Shown: positions 1 to 12,259, counted from the stretch's first letter. The stretch: DNA of 46,605 nucleotides from Ornithinimicrobium sp. (GCF_030537745.1 NZ_JAUNVI010000016.1:1-46605), one strand, 5' to 3'. Translations and numbers: made by a program. The notes: generated from the letters alone by a model not told the origin.

Positions 1-695
1 TCGCGCTCATACTCGCCGCCCTTGTGCACGGCGCCCTTGTGTTCGACGTGCTTGGGTTCGACGTGCTCGCCCTCGCCGCCCTCCGTCTCAGGCTCTCGGC
101 CGCCTCCGACCGCATCGACGAGGGAGCCAGCGGCGCGAGAGTCAGCGTCGAGGGAGCTACCGCCCCGGTCCCAGCGATGACCAGCCGTGCCGCCAGCGTC
201 CTCGGTCGCACCACCAGGTGCCCGGGCTTCCTTCCCGGCTCGGGCCTGACCAGCCTGCGGTTGGTCGGGAGCCGACGCCCTCTCCGTGCCGTCACCGCGC
301 CCTCCCATGGTCGAGGCCGGTGTCGCCCGCTCAGGCCTGGAGCCATCGAGCAACTCCACGAGCGCGACGTCGAGCTCTGCGGGGGTCGCATCCGCGGGGA
401 GGACCACCCGCAGCCCCCAGCGGCGCAGCGTGCGCGCGGCTGCCGCGTCATCGGGTGGATGGACACCGAGGACCTCCACGGCATAGCCGCGCAGGGTGTC
501 GATCACGCTGCGGTCCAGCCGACGCAGGTCGGAGGACACCACGGCGACCCGGCCGAGCCCGGCCGCCGCGACGCCGAGCAGTTCGGCCACGTCAGCGCAC
601 CGGCGTGCGACGTGCACGCTCCGGGAGCGCGCCAGGGCTCCCGCGAGGTCCGCCTCCCAGCGGGGCGCGATCGCCGAGATGAGCGGCTCGGTCAC
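1..695 (-). CDS. CpaE/TadZ-like pilus ATPase, N-terminal part (cut by window edge)
   Basis: The frame is open from a GTG at 695 to the window edge, giving 231 codons without a stop. The GTG overlaps the TGA of the upstream SAF-domain gene by 4 nt (GTGA), so the two are probably translationally coupled. Residues 1-120 look like a receiver-like alpha/beta domain (hydrophobic strands such as GRVAVVSSDLRRLD and RVVLPAD). After that comes a low-complexity Gly/Ala/Glu linker that ends in a His/Lys/Glu-rich stretch with repeats like KHVEHKG. In CpaE/TadZ proteins such an N-terminal domain precedes a MinD/ParA-type ATPase that positions the Tad/Flp pilus machine. The Walker A part would lie beyond the window, so the ATPase identity is inferred from the neighbour and fold. 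Alternative: another SAF-linked secretion ATPase. Confidence 0.6.
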   Translation of the reverse strand, partial: MTEPLISAIAPRWEADLAGALARSRSVHVARRCADVAELLGVAAAGLGRVAVVSSDLRRLDRSVIDTLRGYAVEVLGVHPPDDAAAARTLRRWGLRVVLPADATPAELDVALVELLDGSRPERATPASTMGGRGDGTERASAPDQPQAGQARAGKEARAPGGATEDAGGTAGHRWDRGGSSLDADSRAAGSLVDAVGGGREPETEGGEGEHVEPKHVEHKGAVHKGGEYER

Positions 696-1393
696 CGGTC
701 GCTCGCGACCGGGTTGCTGGCCCGGGGCGCGGGCACCAGCGTCACGCGGGCACCCTGATCCACGGCGCCGATGACGGCACCGACCTGATCGGCGGGCACC
801 ACGACCTGCACGCTGCTGCGGCCAAGTCCCGAGCCCAACCCCTTGCCCTGAGCAGGCACGGAGTCGATGACGGCCCCGGCCAAGAGGCGGACCGGGTCTT
901 GGTAGGCCTCCCCCACGGCGCCGGGATCGCGTCGGCTGATCCACACGTCGACGACCGCACCAGCGACCAATGACCGGGCGGCGACCATGTCCACCGGCAC
1001 GCTGACCGTCTTGTCCAGCGCCTGGCGCGCCGAGCCGAGCGCTCCCGCGGGCACGAGCTCACCCGCGGCCACTCCGCGGATCAGATAGGTCCCCGGCTGG
1101 ATCGGGGCCGAGCCGTCGACATACCGCGCGAGTTCCTCCCCCATGCGCACGTCGACGGTCAGGACGTCCCCTGAGGTGACCGGTTGACCTGGCAGCAGGT
1201 CACTGGCTGCGGCATACACCGGGGTCGTGTCGTCGAAGGCCGAGACCAGCCGGATCCCGCCGGCCACGGAAAGCAGCACCAGCAACAGCCCCAGCACGAG
1301 CCGAAGGTCTCGCCAGCTGGGGCGCTCCAGCCTGCGCGCCGGGCGCGGCGTCCCGGTCTGCTCCCTGCCGGCGCGCAACGTCGCAGTGCCCAT
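692..1393 (-). CDS. SAF-domain protein, CpaB/RcpC-like
   Basis: A 233-residue protein with one N-terminal membrane segment (LRLVLGLLLVLLSVAGGIRLV, about residues 31-51). A SAF domain follows (about 57-125: PVYAAASDLLPGQPVTSGD through YLIRGVAAGELVPAGAL), then a C-terminal region ending in PVPADQVGAVIGAVDQGARVTLVP-like sequence. CpaB/RcpC proteins of Flp/Tad pili have this layout and are thought to work at the envelope. The ATG at 1393 has GAGGT a few bases upstream. The stop overlaps the start of the CpaE-like gene, as expected for a pilus operon that continues beyond position 1. Alternative: an FlgA-like chaperone, less likely because no flagellar gene is visible. Confidence 0.72.
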   Translation of the reverse strand: MGTATLRAGREQTGTPRPARRLERPSWRDLRLVLGLLLVLLSVAGGIRLVSAFDDTTPVYAAASDLLPGQPVTSGDVLTVDVRMGEELARYVDGSAPIQPGTYLIRGVAAGELVPAGALGSARQALDKTVSVPVDMVAARSLVAGAVVDVWISRRDPGAVGEAYQDPVRLLAGAVIDSVPAQGKGLGSGLGRSSVQVVVPADQVGAVIGAVDQGARVTLVPAPRASNPVASDR

Positions 1394-1558
1394 ACTTACC
1401 TCTTCGTCGTCGTGTCGCTGGTCAAGACCAGGTGCTCGCGAACTGCCAAAATAGCGCGCGACCTCCCCATCCCGACCATCTTGTCCACAGGCATGGTCAA
1501 GAGTGGGCCAGAGTTTCGTAAAATCCTGGTCAAGAGTTCCTCGAAAGGAGCACGACCC
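1394..1558. promoter_or_regulatory. Divergent control region with three TGGTCAAGA repeats
   Basis: This 165-bp gap separates the SAF gene (-) from the small DNA-binding protein gene (+). TGGTCAAGA occurs three times in the same orientation, at 1419-1427, 1494-1502 and 1527-1535. The first copy is part of the palindrome CTGGTCAAGACCAG (1418-1431). A plus-strand -10-like TAAAAT lies at 1519-1524. The second repeat then falls at about -35 and the third at about +1, as operators would. A minus-strand -10-like TATTTT lies at 1448-1453. Binding by the adjacent regulator is inferred. Confidence 0.5.
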
Positions 1559-1792
1559 GTGCCCGGACCCCGTTTTCTCACCCTGACCGATGTCGCCGAG
1601 ACGCTGAATGTGTCCCTCTCCCAGGTCCAGTCACTGGTCCGCACCGGCGACCTGCGGGGAGTCAAGCTCGGCGGCCGGGGCGTCTGGCGGGTGGAGGATG
1701 TCGAGCTGGAGGCCTACATCAGCCGGATGTACACCCAGACGCAGGAGTCGATCCGGCAGCCCAGCAGGCCCGATGCCGACGTCGAGATCTAA
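1559..1792 (+). CDS. Small MerR/excisionase-type (BldC-like) DNA-binding protein
   Basis: A 77-residue protein made almost entirely of one winged helix-turn-helix: FLTLTDVAETLNVSLSQVQ, then LVRTGDLRGVKLGGRGVWR, then VEDVELEAYI. The order matches the AlpA/excisionase and BldC group, where the helix-turn-helix is followed by a wing and an anchoring helix. The GTG at 1559 is chosen because AAAGGAG lies 8 nt upstream and the domain begins right after it; a much longer upstream reading has no family support. No partner domain is present, so it probably acts as a transcription factor that binds as oligomers. Repeats in its own promoter suggest autoregulation. No integrase or phage gene is nearby, which argues against a true excisionase. 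Confidence 0.75.
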   Translation: MPGPRFLTLTDVAETLNVSLSQVQSLVRTGDLRGVKLGGRGVWRVEDVELEAYISRMYTQTQESIRQPSRPDADVEI

Positions 1793-1801
1793 AGTCGAGC
1801 T

Positions 1802-2365
1802 CTAGATCCGGCGCACCGCTGCGAGCGCCGAGTAGGGCACGCTGAGCATCCCCCTCACAGCATCGGTGCGGCGAGGTTCGTCACCCGGATGTCGGGCGAG
1901 GTCGAGATGGTCGGCGAGGACGCGGTCAATCGTGCCGCTGACCTGGTCGCCGTCCCGGTCGTGGATCCGCACGGGCGCCCGGTCGCGGCTCAGAGCCCGG
2001 AGCGCATGCCGCAGCCCAAATCTGCGACTGACCGCGCTGGGTCGGGCATCAGCGGCGCGGCGCAGGCCCTCGACTGCGTAGACCGCAGGCAAGGGAATGA
2101 GCAGCTCCCGACCCCGCGCGGCGGTAGAGCTGGCGAGCTCGGTCAGGAGCCAGTCGGTGCCGACGTCGAGGAGGCGCACCTGCACCCAGCCGAGCCCACT
2201 GACCTTGAGGCGTGTGGAGCCGTCCACCGCACTCACCAGCCGGTGCGCGAGCTCGATCTGTCCACGCTCGGCCCGGGTGTGCTCGACCACCTCTGCGGCA
2301 AGCTCCGCGCGCTCCAGCACGTCCAACTGCGCCTCGAGGTCGGCGAAGAGTCTGTCCCAGCGCAT
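1802..2365 (-). CDS. Conserved hypothetical actinobacterial protein (MRWDxLFADLEAQ family)
   Basis: A 187-residue protein beginning MRWDRLFADLEAQLDVLERAEL, an opening I recognise from uncharacterised actinobacterial proteins. The ATG at 2365 is preferred because the in-frame sequence upstream is Arg/Ser-rich and looks non-coding. An amphipathic N-terminal helix is followed by an alternating, strand-rich middle (LKVSGLGWVQVRLLDVGTDWLLTEL) and a C-terminal part (APVRIHDRDGDQVSGTIDRVLADHLDL) that resembles a small beta-barrel, perhaps Sm/PRC-like. It has no signal peptide or membrane segment and no known catalytic motif. It converges on the small regulator gene with 9 bp between stops. Its function is unknown. 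Confidence 0.7.
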   Translation of the reverse strand: MRWDRLFADLEAQLDVLERAELAAEVVEHTRAERGQIELAHRLVSAVDGSTRLKVSGLGWVQVRLLDVGTDWLLTELASSTAARGRELLIPLPAVYAVEGLRRAADARPSAVSRRFGLRHALRALSRDRAPVRIHDRDGDQVSGTIDRVLADHLDLARHPGDEPRRTDAVRGMLSVPYSALAAVRRI

Positions 2366-2427
2366 CGCCCCATCGTGCCAGCCTCGCGCACCGACCAGGG
2401 AGTCTGTCCACAGCTTGCCGCCATGAC

Positions 2428-2457
2428 TTGTCAAAGACTCCCCTATCGACTTAAGGT
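2428..2457 (+). promoter_or_regulatory. Sigma-70-type promoter of the LysM gene
   Basis: TTGTCA (2428-2433) and TAAGGT (2452-2457) are separated by 18 bp. The predicted transcription start near 2464 leaves a leader of about 50 nt ending in GGAGGGG and the ATG at 2515. It is the better of the two promoter-like pairs I can place in this 149-bp divergent gap. Confidence 0.5.
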
Positions 2458-2500
2458 GAGGCAAACGTACGCAAACGTAGGCAATACGACACAAGATCGC
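2451..2500 (+). repeat. 10-bp-phased A-tract tandem repeat (operator candidate)
   Basis: Consecutive 10-mers read TTAAGGTGAG, GCAAACGTAC, GCAAACGTAG, GCAATACGAC and ACAAGATCGC. AA falls at 2453, 2463, 2473, 2483 and 2493, exactly 10 bp apart, and two units are identical at 9 of 9 leading bases (GCAAACGTA). The array runs from the -10 box across the predicted start site of the LysM gene. Helical phasing of this kind is what a head-to-tail oligomerising regulator of the BldC type would need. That link is inference. Confidence 0.6.
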
Positions 2501-2514
2501 ACGGAGGGGACGAG

Positions 2515-3303
2515 ATGACGAGGCAACGCACCTACGCCATGAGCCTGGGCGGTGCAGGGGCGGTAGCGACCGCGAGCCTCGCCGGCGCGCTGGCCAGCCA
2601 CACCTGGAGCCGCTGGCCGGGGACCGGCCCGGTCGCCGTCGCTGAGGGCATCGGGCTGGTGGCAACCGTGGTCGCGGCGGCGTTGTCGGCCTGGGTGGCC
2701 TTCGTCCTCATGGCCGCCACCCTCTCGCTGCTGCGTCAGAGGACGGCCCCCCACGATTCCGCGACCGACGGCCGCCACCTCATCAGCAGGGTGGCGACCG
2801 GGCTGCTGGCCGCGGCAGCCCTCGGGTTGAGCCCCTCGGCGGCCTCCTCCTGCGCACCAACGCTGGTGTCGGCATCGGTGACGCCGTCCGCGCTCACTTC
2901 GAGCCCAGCGGCAATGACCTCAGCCACGACCATGGCAGCGCTGCTCGATCTGAGCACGGACTCACCTGGCAACGACCCCCGCACCACGGCAGCAAGCAGC
3001 CGCGAGGCTGACCTGCCCGCACCCGGTTGGACGCCGACCCCATCTGCTCCCTCACCCCGGCCCACGGGTGAGGTCTGGTTGGTGAGCTCGCCACCCGAGC
3101 GCGCGGCGGTGTCTGACGTGGTGGTGCGTCGCGGTGACACCCTCTGGGGCATCGCTGCGCATCACCTCGGCGCGGACGCGACCGACCAGGACGTGGCGCA
3201 GGAGTGGCCGCGCTGGTATGCCGCCAATCGCAACGTCATCGGGTCCGACCCCGATCTGATCTTCCCCGGCCAACGGCTGGTCACTCCCGGAGCGCAGCGA
3301 TGA
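2515..3303 (+). CDS. Membrane-anchored LysM-domain protein
   Basis: A 262-residue protein. N-terminal hydrophobic segments (about 10-28, 42-75 and 92-110) are followed by a long Ser/Thr/Pro/Ala-rich linker (about 115-200). A C-terminal LysM domain (about 207-258) reads VVVRRGDTLWGIAAHHLG through NRNVIGSDPDLIFPGQRLVTP. LysM binds N-acetylglucosamine-containing glycans, so the protein probably holds peptidoglycan from the membrane. The start follows GGAGGGG at 5-nt spacing. The stop overlaps the ATG of the Rv3235-family gene (ATGA). The same pairing next to secA is familiar from other actinobacteria. Catalytic domains are absent, so a structural or scaffolding role is likely. Confidence 0.8.
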   Translation: MTRQRTYAMSLGGAGAVATASLAGALASHTWSRWPGTGPVAVAEGIGLVATVVAAALSAWVAFVLMAATLSLLRQRTAPHDSATDGRHLISRVATGLLAAAALGLSPSAASSCAPTLVSASVTPSALTSSPAAMTSATTMAALLDLSTDSPGNDPRTTAASSREADLPAPGWTPTPSAPSPRPTGEVWLVSSPPERAAVSDVVVRRGDTLWGIAAHHLGADATDQDVAQEWPRWYAANRNVIGSDPDLIFPGQRLVTPGAQR

Positions 3304-3812
3304 AGGGGCGCCCGACGGTGCTGCGCCTCCTGCCAGCACCAGAGACAGAGCTGCCCGCCTCCGGACCGGACTGGGGCGAGGCGGGCAGCAGGCGCCAGCA
3401 GCGTTACGTCCAGGGCAGCCTCGCGGTCGACTTCCGCGCCGACGGCTTTGACCCGGTCTTCGGACCCCAGTCGACGTCGACCGTCGACCTCCCGGACGCT
3501 CGGCCCTGGGCACAGCGCATGGTGCAGGCGGTCCTGGAGACCTACCACGGCACCCGGTCGGCGGACCAGCTCATCAGGTGGGTCGTCCCCGAGATCCGCG
3601 AACGCGCGCACCGGAGGGGTCAGCTGGCGCGGCGCCGCGGCCGACGGACCCATCGGCCTCCGGTGCTGCGCACTTTGCGCACCTGCGCGCCAGCCGACGG
3701 GGTGGTCGAAGTGTCCGCCGTCGTCTGGGTCGACGGACGTATCCGAGCCCTGGCTTTCCGGATGAGCGGGGTCGACGGGCGCTGGCTCATCACCGCCTGG
3801 GAGCTCGGGTAA
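3300..3812 (+). CDS. Rv3235-family protein
   Basis: A 170-residue protein with no signal peptide. The N-terminal third is variable and disordered (MKGRPTVLRLLPAPETE). The conserved C-terminal region begins at about residue 73 with a helix (WAQRMVQAVLETYHGTRSAD). It continues through QLIRWVVPEIRERAHRR and ends in strands (VVEVSAVVWVDGRIRALAFR) and WLITAWELG. This matches the family named after M. tuberculosis Rv3235, whose function is not known. It is translationally coupled to the LysM gene (ATGA overlap), so the two products may act together at the envelope. Its stop lies only 4 bp from the stop of convergent secA, the same neighbourhood as Rv3235 near secA1. Confidence 0.8.
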   Translation: MKGRPTVLRLLPAPETELPASGPDWGEAGSRRQQRYVQGSLAVDFRADGFDPVFGPQSTSTVDLPDARPWAQRMVQAVLETYHGTRSADQLIRWVVPEIRERAHRRGQLARRRGRRTHRPPVLRTLRTCAPADGVVEVSAVVWVDGRIRALAFRMSGVDGRWLITAWELG

Positions 3813-3816
3813 GGGC

Positions 3817-6522
<2,706 letters not shown>

Positions 6523-6528
6523 CCACCT

Positions 6529-6534
6529 AGGCTA
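6529..6534 (-). promoter_or_regulatory. -10 box (TAGCCT) of secA, leaderless-type
   Basis: TAGCCT on the minus strand ends 6 nt before the secA GTG, placing transcription start at or next to the start codon. Confidence 0.5.
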
Positions 6535-6616
6535 ACCGCCCCAGACGGGCAGATCGCGCCGCAGGGCTGGCGTGGCCCACGTTGGCGCGCCGCCGCCGGA
6601 TGGCTGAGCGAGGCGA

Positions 6617-9286
<2,670 letters not shown>

Positions 9287-9391
9287 AGGGATCGGTCTTT
9301 CTCTTCTTCGCCGTTGAAGGGGACCTTGTGACCATAGGCCTTGACGGGCGGCTCCTGCGCTGATTCGAGGCGACCGGGCCCGATCCACCGG

Positions 9392-10606
9392 TCACGGTTT
9401 GGCAAAGTCGAGCGAGGAGAGCCCGAGCCACCCCGCCATCGACTCCAGCTGAGCCACGAGCGCTGGCAGCGCGGCGACCGAGTCCGTGCCGTCCTCCCAG
9501 TGCACCGCCTGGACCCGAAGGACGCCACCGGGCCGGTCGGCCTTGAGGTCGACGCGACCGACCAGCTCTTCCTCCAGCAGGAAGGGCAGGACGTAGTAAC
9601 CGTGGACCCGCAACGGCGCCGGCACGTAGATCTCCAAGCGATAGCGCATCCCCCACAGCGCCTCCGTCCTTGCCCGTTGCCAGACCAGAGAGTCAAACGG
9701 GCTCAGCAACGCGGCACCGGGCACCCCTCGTGGCGCTCGCGCCCCAGGGTCGCGCCAGATCGGCCGATCCCACCCGCGCACTCGAACCGGCTCGGCCTGA
9801 CCGCGCTCCTGAAGCTGGCGCAGCGCCATCTCCACGCGCGGGCCGCGGATCCGGAAGTAGTCGCCGAGGCAGGCGCGGGTGCCCAGGCCGTGGGCCACCA
9901 GCGCCAGCCGGACGAGCTCGGTCACCGCATCCTGCGGGTCTGCGTCCCGGGCCGCGTCCCGCGCCGCCACCAGGTGCGCCGGCAGCACCGCGGCAGGGAC
10001 GGCATACCGACGCTCGAACGACGCGGTCCGCCCGGCAGAGGTGATGTCCCCTGCCCAGAAGAGGAACTCTAAGCACTGTTTGACCGCGGACCAGTTCCAC
10101 CCCCAGTCGCGGCCCGAGCGGTCGGCGCCGTGGGGCAGGCGTGCTTCGACGGCACGCGAGGTGAGCGGGCCGTGCTCGGCGACCACCTCCAGCACTGCCG
10201 TGAGCAGACCGGGGTGCGCGGTGGTGACCGACCTGCTCCACGCCCGCTCGCGGGCGGCCTCCATCCGGAAGGTGAGCAACGGCCAGGTCCTCGGCGGGAT
10301 GAGGGACGCCTCGTGCGCCCAGTACTCGACCAGTCGCCGGTCCGCTCCAGAACCGTCACGGGCGAGGTCGAGCAGGGCTGAGTCATAGGGACCGAGCCGG
10401 GCAAAGAACGGGAGGTACTGGCTGCGGGAAAGCACATTGACGCTGTCGATCTGCACGCATTGCACCCGATCGATCACTCGCCTCACCTGGCGCATCGTCG
10501 AGGCGCCCGACGCGGGGCGACGGTCGGTGAAGCCCTGCGCGGCCAGGGCCGTGCGCCGAGCCTGCGGGAGGCTGATCGTGGGCAGCCGGGTGCGGACAGG
10601 AGTCAT
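9392..10606 (-). CDS. YcaQ/AlkZ-like DNA glycosylase (HTH_42 winged-helix family)
   Basis: A 404-residue protein of the PF06224 family. It opens with LPQARRTALAAQGF and carries QIDSVNVLSRSQYLPFFARLG at about residues 46-66. The Gln-Ile-Asp there fits the catalytic QxD signature of YcaQ-type glycosylases, in contrast to the QxQ of AlkZ. Also typical are EYWAHEASLIP and the later winged-helix segments (LTSRAVEARLP; GWNWSAVKQCLEFLFWAGDI). The family excises bulky alkylated bases and unhooks interstrand crosslinks, so a role in alkylation or crosslink repair is likely. The ATG at 10606 has no clear ribosome site. A GTG directly before it is an alternative start. Confidence 0.85.
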   Translation of the reverse strand: MTPVRTRLPTISLPQARRTALAAQGFTDRRPASGASTMRQVRRVIDRVQCVQIDSVNVLSRSQYLPFFARLGPYDSALLDLARDGSGADRRLVEYWAHEASLIPPRTWPLLTFRMEAARERAWSRSVTTAHPGLLTAVLEVVAEHGPLTSRAVEARLPHGADRSGRDWGWNWSAVKQCLEFLFWAGDITSAGRTASFERRYAVPAAVLPAHLVAARDAARDADPQDAVTELVRLALVAHGLGTRACLGDYFRIRGPRVEMALRQLQERGQAEPVRVRGWDRPIWRDPGARAPRGVPGAALLSPFDSLVWQRARTEALWGMRYRLEIYVPAPLRVHGYYVLPFLLEEELVGRVDLKADRPGGVLRVQAVHWEDGTDSVAALPALVAQLESMAGWLGLSSLDFAKP

Positions 10607-10642
10607 CACACAACACTCTGCCAAAGGTCACGCTCAGCCGCA

Positions 10643-10672
10643 GGCCCGCCACCCTGGAGCGGGTGGCGGGCC
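10643..10672 (-). terminator. Hairpin terminator downstream of hpf
   Basis: A perfect 12-bp GC stem (GGCCCGCCACCC / GGGTGGCGGGCC) with a 6-nt loop starts about 48 nt after the hpf stop. There is no T-tract, as is common for actinobacterial hairpin terminators. It would separate hpf from the downstream ycaQ-like gene. Confidence 0.65.
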
Positions 10673-10720
10673 CGGGTGCGCCCTACAGGCGCAGATGCCC
10701 TGGTCGCGGGCGGCCGCGAC

Positions 10721-11401
10721 TCAGGAGGCGACGGCGTCGGCGTCCTCGACGTGGTCGTCAGGGGCGTCGGCGTCCAGGTCGAGCCGCAGCACGCCGTAGG
10801 ACCAGCCGCGACGTCGATAGACGACGCTGGGCTGATCAGTGTCGATGTCGTGGAACAAGAAGAACGCGTGCCCCACGAGCTCCATCCGGGACAGGGCCTG
10901 GCCAACCGTCATCGGACTGGACGGGTGGACCTTGACACGCACCTCGATGGGGCTGTTGCCCTTGGTGTCGAGGTCGGCGTGCAGCGCGTCCTCGCTCGAG
11001 GGTGCTGGCGCCTCCTTCTCGGTGGGTGGCTCGATCGGGTGGGTAGGCAGCCCGAAGGTCGCCTCTGAGACCGAGGGCAGCCGGTGCTTGCCGGAGTGGC
11101 TGACGCGGCGCTTGTCACCCATCCGACGGAGGCGTTCGCTGAGCTTGCTCATGGCCAGATCAAGAGCGGCGTAGTCGTCACCAGCAGCGGCCTCGGCACG
11201 CACGACCGTGCGGGCGACGTAGCAGGTGATCTCGCAGCGTTCGGCCTCTTTGACGAGCCTCGGGTTGGCCTCCGAAGTCAGCACGACCTCGACGCGCCGC
11301 ACCCGCGGCGCCAGTTGCGGGATCTTGCTGAGCTTTTCCTCCAGGTGCCGGCGAAAACGCTCGCTGACGTCCTTCTTGCGACCAGTAACCGTGACTTCCA
11401 T
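10721..11401 (-). CDS. hpf: Long-form ribosome hibernation promoting factor
   Basis: A 226-residue protein. The N-terminal S30AE/RaiA domain (about 1-100) begins MEVTVTGRKKDVSERFRRHLEEKL. A Pro/Glu linker (about 128-155) leads to the C-terminal dimerisation domain (about 160-212, IEVRVKVHPSSPMTVGQALS through VVYRRRGWSYGVLRL), then an acidic tail. The long form pairs two 70S ribosomes into inactive 100S dimers in stationary phase. The second of two nearby ATGs (11401) is preferred because GGAGG lies 5 nt before it; the first ATG (11413) overlaps that ribosome site. Position next to comF and secA matches Rv3241c. The leader carries a possible upstream small ORF. Confidence 0.93.
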   Translation of the reverse strand: MEVTVTGRKKDVSERFRRHLEEKLSKIPQLAPRVRRVEVVLTSEANPRLVKEAERCEITCYVARTVVRAEAAAGDDYAALDLAMSKLSERLRRMGDKRRVSHSGKHRLPSVSEATFGLPTHPIEPPTEKEAPAPSSEDALHADLDTKGNSPIEVRVKVHPSSPMTVGQALSRMELVGHAFFLFHDIDTDQPSVVYRRRGWSYGVLRLDLDADAPDDHVEDADAVAS

Positions 11402-11467
11402 TTGGTCCTCCATGCAGTAAGCGGGGATGTGGCTATGGCGTCGACTACGGCGCCTCTATCGTCGGCC

Positions 11468-11500
11468 TCACCCCTCTTCTGCACGCGAGAGAAGCTCCAT
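11468..11500 (-). CDS. Possible leaderless 10-codon leader peptide upstream of hpf
   Basis: Exactly 6 nt after a TAGGGT -10 box (11507-11512) stands ATG GAG CTT CTC TCG CGT GCA GAA GAG GGG TGA, encoding MELLSRAEEG. The arrangement is the same as at the leaderless genes listed elsewhere here. It ends 66 nt before the hpf ATG. The sequence shows the box, spacing and short frame; translation and any effect on hpf are inference. It could also be a coincidental start at the 5' end of an ordinary 100-nt leader. Confidence 0.4.
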   Translation of the reverse strand: MELLSRAEEG

Positions 11501-11506
11501 GAACTC

Positions 11507-11512
11507 ACCCTA
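11507..11512 (-). promoter_or_regulatory. -10 box (TAGGGT) for hpf leader, built on the comF stop codon
   Basis: TAGGGT on the minus strand uses the comF stop codon TAG (11512-11510) as its first three bases. A start 6 nt downstream would give hpf its own transcript, separate from the comF operon. No convincing -35 is visible. Confidence 0.45.
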
Positions 11513-12259
11513 GTCGGCAACCTGGGGTTGCGGTAGCGCACCCCGACCGCGGCGTCGAGTCGCCGCCAGAGTCACTGCGATCACGGGTCCGAAACCGGCT
11601 TGCCGGAGCGCTCTCGCGCACTCGGCAAGGGTCGCTCCGGTAGTGACGACGTCGTCCACCACAACGCAGGGTCGGCCGGCCATCGCACGCGCCGCCCGGG
11701 GATCCACCGCGACCGCTCCGGAGAGGTTGGCGGCTCGGGCAAGCGCAGTCAGCCCCGCCTGGTCCGACACCCTTCGTCGCAGACGCAAAGCCCCGCTCAC
11801 GCGGCACACCGAGGCTGGTAGGTCGTGCACGCTCGCCTTGGTCAGGGCTGCCACGCGGTGCTCGCCGCGGGCCCGGGTCCCGGAGCGCGCGGAGGGTGCC
11901 GGGAGCAGCCAGAGAGGGCCACCCGCACGCAGGTGGTCACGATGCGGCGCTGAGGCGGACAGCGCCGTCGCCAGGATCTCGCGCAGCACGGGCGCGAAGA
12001 CAGCCGTCAGGTCAGCCCTTCCCTGATCCTTCCAGGCGACGATCGCGAGGCGGACGTGGTCGGCATACGGGGGCCCCGACCACGTCGGCGGCATCCCTGC
12101 CGGCCGCGGCGTCGGCGACCAGGGGCCGGGGGCGGGCGTGCGGAGCTCTGCACCACACGCCGGGCACCACCTTTGGCCCCGGCGGCCGCACCCGGCACAA
12201 GAGGTGGGCGCCACCAGCTCGACGAGGGACACGACGTCTTCCCACGGCTGCCACGACAT
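11510..12259 (-). CDS. comF: ComF-family phosphoribosyltransferase-like protein
   Basis: A 249-residue protein. An N-terminal zinc-ribbon-like motif (CAGCGRRGQRWCPAC, about residues 20-34) is followed by a phosphoribosyltransferase fold. The PRPP-binding loop reads CVVVDDVVTTGATLAEC near the C-terminus. ComF proteins take part in DNA uptake in competent bacteria, but in actinobacteria the gene (Rv3242c type) sits by lpqB and hpf and its role is unclear. The ATG at 12259 is chosen because the family starts just before the Cys motif; the in-frame sequence upstream is Arg/Gly-rich noise. The gene follows lpqB by 71 bp and is probably in the mtrAB-lpqB transcript. Confidence 0.88.
   Translation of the reverse strand: MSWQPWEDVVSLVELVAPTSCAGCGRRGQRWCPACGAELRTPAPGPWSPTPRPAGMPPTWSGPPYADHVRLAIVAWKDQGRADLTAVFAPVLREILATALSASAPHRDHLRAGGPLWLLPAPSARSGTRARGEHRVAALTKASVHDLPASVCRVSGALRLRRRVSDQAGLTALARAANLSGAVAVDPRAARAMAGRPCVVVDDVVTTGATLAECARALRQAGFGPVIAVTLAATRRRGRGALPQPQVAD

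Noticed and set aside
1559-1792. Reading the small DNA-binding protein as a phage excisionase
   Set aside because: No integrase, attachment repeat or phage gene is near; the neighbours are housekeeping genes, so a chromosomal regulator is more likely.
1786-1808. Inverted repeat GATCTA / TAGATC at the convergent end of the small regulator gene, as a terminator
   Set aside because: The stem is only 6 bp and A/T-rich with an 11-nt loop; too weak to call.
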